Shown: piece by piece, positions 61,714-64,000 of the stretch
Position numbering within the stretch: the first letter of the stretch is position 1
Layout of the letters: each line of letters starts with the position of its first letter
Origin: Gammaproteobacteria bacterium
GTDB taxonomy: Bacteria > Pseudomonadota > Gammaproteobacteria > Pseudomonadales > Azotimanducaceae
DNA: 64,000 nt
Direction: 5' to 3'
Assembly (NCBI GenBank): GCA_026709225.1
Contig: JAPOTJ010000032.1
Coordinates: 1-64,000 of the forward strand
The notes under the pieces: model-generated
The model's input: only the letters and a program-made list of their open reading frames with translations
Databases searched by the model: none
Told to the model about the DNA's origin: nothing
Translations under genes and position numbers: made by a program

Positions 61714-62879
61714 CCGGCTACTTCACAGATGAGCGCCGCATCATTCAGCAATCGGCGCGCGAGTTCGCACGCGAAGAAGTGCTGCCGGTCGCCAATAAGC
61801 TCGACCCGGAGAAAGGGCAGATTCCGCGCGAGCTCATTACCAAAATGGGCGAGCTCGGCTATTTCGCGATTCTCATTCCCGAAGAGTACGGCGGCCTTGG
61901 CCTCGGCGTCTTCGAGTATTGCCTCGTGGCCGAAGAGCTCGCACGCGCTTGGATGAGCGTCGCCTCACTGATTGCGCGCGGCAACAGCTTCTATCGATCA
62001 GTGCCGGGCTTTGGCAAGGCGCGCGAGGAACGCATCGAACGCATGGCTGCTGGCGAGTATCTCGGGGCGTTTGCCATGTCGGAGCCAAACGCGGGATCGG
62101 ACATGGCGGCGGTGAGCTGCAAGGCACGCCGCGACGGCGACGACTGGATCATCAACGGCAGCAAGTATTGGTGTACTTTCGCGGACGAGGCCGACTTCAT
62201 CAACGTCATCTGTCGAGTGGAGACTGACAGCGACGGGCGTCGTGCGGGCATGAAAGGCATCGCCGTCGAAAAGCCGCGCGGCGAATTGCCGGCAGGAGTC
62301 TCGGGGTCGCCGATTCCGAAAATCGGCTATCACGGCTGGCAGACCTTCGAGCTGGCATTCGACAATGCGCGCGTGCCGGCGTTTGATCCGCCCGAAGGCG
62401 AGCGGGGCGGCCGAGGCAGTGACGCCGGCTTTGTCGGCATTCAACAAGGTCTCGAAGTCGCGCGCGCGCACACGGCGGCGCGCTCGATCGGGCTCGCCGA
62501 AGGCGCTTTGCAAGTGGCGGTCGATTATTCGCAGGAGCGCGTCCAGTTTGGTCGTCCGATCAGCAAGTTTCAGGCGATTCGCTTTAAGATTGCGACCATG
62601 GCAACGGAAATCGAAGCGGCGCGCCAACTCATGTACTTTGTCTGCAACGAGATTGATTCGGGGCGGCGCTGCGACAAGGAAGCGGCGATGGTCAAGTATT
62701 ACGCCGCCGAGATGTCCGAGCGCGTCACCTCGGAAGCTTTGCAGGTCTTGGGCGGCGCTGGCTACACGACGCACTATCCGGTCGAGCGATTCTGGCGCGA
62801 TGCGCGCCTGACGAAGATCTTTGAAGGCACGTCCGAGATCATGCAGCGCATTATTTCAGATAGGATTCTTGGCCGATGA
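61710..62879 (+). CDS. acyl-CoA dehydrogenase
   Basis: 389 residues. FAMSEPNAGSDMAAV for FAD and substrate, INGSKYWCTFADEADF, RVQFGRPISKFQAIRFKIATM, and catalytic Glu in FEGTSEIMQRIISDRILGR, all classical. Oxidises a short or branched acyl-CoA with ETF as acceptor. Overlaps both neighbours by 4 nt. In this operon a methylsuccinyl- or similar C5-CoA substrate is possible. Confidence 0.93.
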   Translation: MTGYFTDERRIIQQSAREFAREEVLPVANKLDPEKGQIPRELITKMGELGYFAILIPEEYGGLGLGVFEYCLVAEELARAWMSVASLIARGNSFYRSVPGFGKAREERIERMAAGEYLGAFAMSEPNAGSDMAAVSCKARRDGDDWIINGSKYWCTFADEADFINVICRVETDSDGRRAGMKGIAVEKPRGELPAGVSGSPIPKIGYHGWQTFELAFDNARVPAFDPPEGERGGRGSDAGFVGIQQGLEVARAHTAARSIGLAEGALQVAVDYSQERVQFGRPISKFQAIRFKIATMATEIEAARQLMYFVCNEIDSGRRCDKEAAMVKYYAAEMSERVTSEALQVLGGAGYTTHYPVERFWRDARLTKIFEGTSEIMQRIISDRILGR

Positions 62880-63622
62880 ACAGGTTTATAGATAAGTCAG
62901 TCGTCGTCACCGGCGGCGCTTCGGGATTCGGCAAGGCGATTGCCGAGAAGTTCGCGGGCGAAGGCGCGTCGGTGGTAGTGGCCGATTTGGATTTCGACGG
63001 CGCTCAAGCAGTCGCCGAAGCCCTGCCTGACGCGCTCGCCTTCAAGATCGATGTCGCCGACGAAGCCATGAACCAAGCGCTGGTGGCGCGCGCCGTCGAC
63101 GCCTTCGGCAAAATCGACGTCTATTGCGCGAACGCGGGCGTCCCGCATCTGGCGCAGCCGATGGTGAGCATGGACGTGGCGGACTTCGACCGCATGTTTG
63201 CGATCAACGTGCGCAGCGTGTTCTTGGCGGCGAAGTACGCGGTGCCGCATATGCCGCAAGGCAGCAGCCTGATTAGCACGGCATCGATCGGCGGCAAGCG
63301 ACCTCGGCCTGGTCTCACGCCATACAACGCATCGAAAGGCGCTCTGATCACGCTGACGCGCGGGCTCGCCGCTGAGCTCGCACCAAAAATCCGCGTCAAT
63401 TGTCTATGTCCGGTGTCGTCCGCAACCGGGTTTGACCTCAATGCCACGGGTGTCGCCGAGTTGCCGGAGGACATGGACGCGGCGGTGGTCGGCGGTATTC
63501 CGATGGGGCGGCGCGCAAGCCCCGATGATGTTGCCGGGGCCTACGCCTTCCTCGCTTCGACCGATGCGGCTTTTCTCACGGGCGTGTGCCTCGATGTGGA
63601 TGGTGGGCGCTCAATTCAATAG
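62876..63622 (+). CDS. short-chain dehydrogenase
   Basis: 248 residues. VVVTGGASGFGKAIAEKF, Asp after strand 2 (VADLDFDG) favouring NAD, CANAGVP, Ser in ISTASIGG and YNASKGALITL; the end GVCLDVDGGRSIQ is usual. It probably oxidises a hydroxyacid or hydroxyacyl-CoA of the pathway. Overlaps the dehydrogenase gene by 4 nt. Confidence 0.9.
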   Translation: MNRFIDKSVVVTGGASGFGKAIAEKFAGEGASVVVADLDFDGAQAVAEALPDALAFKIDVADEAMNQALVARAVDAFGKIDVYCANAGVPHLAQPMVSMDVADFDRMFAINVRSVFLAAKYAVPHMPQGSSLISTASIGGKRPRPGLTPYNASKGALITLTRGLAAELAPKIRVNCLCPVSSATGFDLNATGVAELPEDMDAAVVGGIPMGRRASPDDVAGAYAFLASTDAAFLTGVCLDVDGGRSIQ

Positions 63623-63640
63623 CTTGAGGAGATGTGTTCA

Positions 63641-64000
63641 GTGGACTATCTGCAAGCATGGAACAAATACGGTCGCCTTACCTACGAGGACCTCCCCGAT
63701 GATGTCAAGACTGTCGCGCATCAGTGCGTGCTCGACTGGTTCGGCTGTGCGCTTGCCGGCAGCCGCGAACCGCTTTCCGGCATCTTGCGCGATGAGTTCT
63801 CGCACAGGCAGGGCCGCTGCCAAGTCCTTGGATCGAAGCTGCGTCTCGACCCTGCGACCACCGCGCTCTTAAACGGCGCAAGCGGACACGCGCTCGACTA
63901 CGACGATACGAGCGCGGCTGTTGGCTGCCATGCAACGGCGCCTGTATGGCCAGCGGTCATGGCGATCGCCGAGGAGATTGGCGCGAGCGGCGCCGAGCTG
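63641..64000 (+). CDS. MmgE/PrpD family protein, 5' part only
   Basis: At least 120 residues; the gene runs off the window. GTG 63641 is preferred to ATG 63632 because GAGGAG lies 10 nt before it. RLTYEDLPDDVKTVAHQCVLDWFGCALAG and the conserved NGASGHALDYDDT identify the family of 2-methylcitrate dehydratase, cis-aconitate decarboxylase and relatives. Its place in this operon suggests a di- or tricarboxylic acid substrate. Confidence 0.9.
   Translation, partial: MDYLQAWNKYGRLTYEDLPDDVKTVAHQCVLDWFGCALAGSREPLSGILRDEFSHRQGRCQVLGSKLRLDPATTALLNGASGHALDYDDTSAAVGCHATAPVWPAVMAIAEEIGASGAEL

Overview
The window is GC-rich chromosomal DNA from a Gram-negative bacterium, most likely a gammaproteobacterium. 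The signs are a TonB-dependent receptor of the Xanthomonas/Caulobacter type, an E. coli-like HtpX, a CnoX/YbbN-like protein, heme O synthase, sigma32-type promoter sequences and a YbdL-like aminotransferase. It is rich in acyl-CoA chemistry (three family III CoA-transferases, two acyl-CoA dehydrogenases, a citrate-lyase-like lyase, an HMG-CoA-lyase-like enzyme) and carries many small or decaying mobile elements and toxin-antitoxin remnants. It looks like an environmental or host-associated organism; the species cannot be named from the sequence.

Layout. 0-6.3 kb: a compact acyl-CoA gene group holding an enolase homologue that has lost catalytic residues, two family III CoA-transferases, an HMG-CoA-lyase-like enzyme and a nitrilase-fold protein lacking the usual Lys and Cys. 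6.3-11.5 kb: an accessory patch with an IS110-type remnant sitting in a palindromic repeat, a toxin-like fragment, an exported TPR-like protein, a MITE-like repeat, an apparently complete IS630-family element, a VapBC-type pair, an internally deleted IS3-type element with intact ends and a VapB-VapC chimera; then tRNA-Thr(UGU). 11.6-22.9 kb: core and metabolic genes (DUF4396, HtpX, histidine phosphatase, two luciferase-like monooxygenases, a DsbA-fold isomerase, a hendecad coiled-coil protein, two Hsp20 proteins with a clear sigma32 promoter, SDR, MBL hydrolase, acyl-CoA dehydrogenase, GFA, ornithine-cyclodeaminase family).

22.9-41.0 kb is a carbohydrate-use locus: a GntR/UTRA regulator, TonB receptor and GHL10 hydrolase on one side, and on the other NanE, a sugar ABC transporter (binding protein, two permeases, ATPase), a ROK kinase, a GH38 alpha-mannosidase, a DUF4127 protein, a phosphomannose-isomerase-like cupin and an FAD oxidoreductase. 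TGGTAT-type half sites lie in front of the regulator and in the divergent TonB/NanE promoter region, so the locus looks like one regulon. The inferred flow is outer-membrane uptake, periplasmic trimming, ABC import, cytoplasmic demannosylation, phosphorylation and epimerisation to an amino-sugar phosphate.

41.0-42.3 kb is a graveyard of PIN, AAA-ATPase and antitoxin fragments. 42.3-58.2 kb holds heme O synthase, an SDR, a glycerolipid-type acyltransferase, adenosylhomocysteinase, two tandem near-identical AAA-like/PD-(D/E)XK genes with mosaic divergence, a complete polyamine-type ABC transporter (A-D-B-C order), a methionine-type aminotransferase, a lipoprotein cytochrome c, a CnoX-like protein, a YkvA-like protein and a class I glutamine amidotransferase. 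58.5-64.0 kb is a tightly overlapping operon of two MaoC hydratases, a family III CoA-transferase, a malyl/citramalyl-CoA-lyase-like enzyme, an acyl-CoA dehydrogenase, an SDR and the start of an MmgE/PrpD protein, which together suggest breakdown of a C4-C5 dicarboxylic acid as its CoA thioester.
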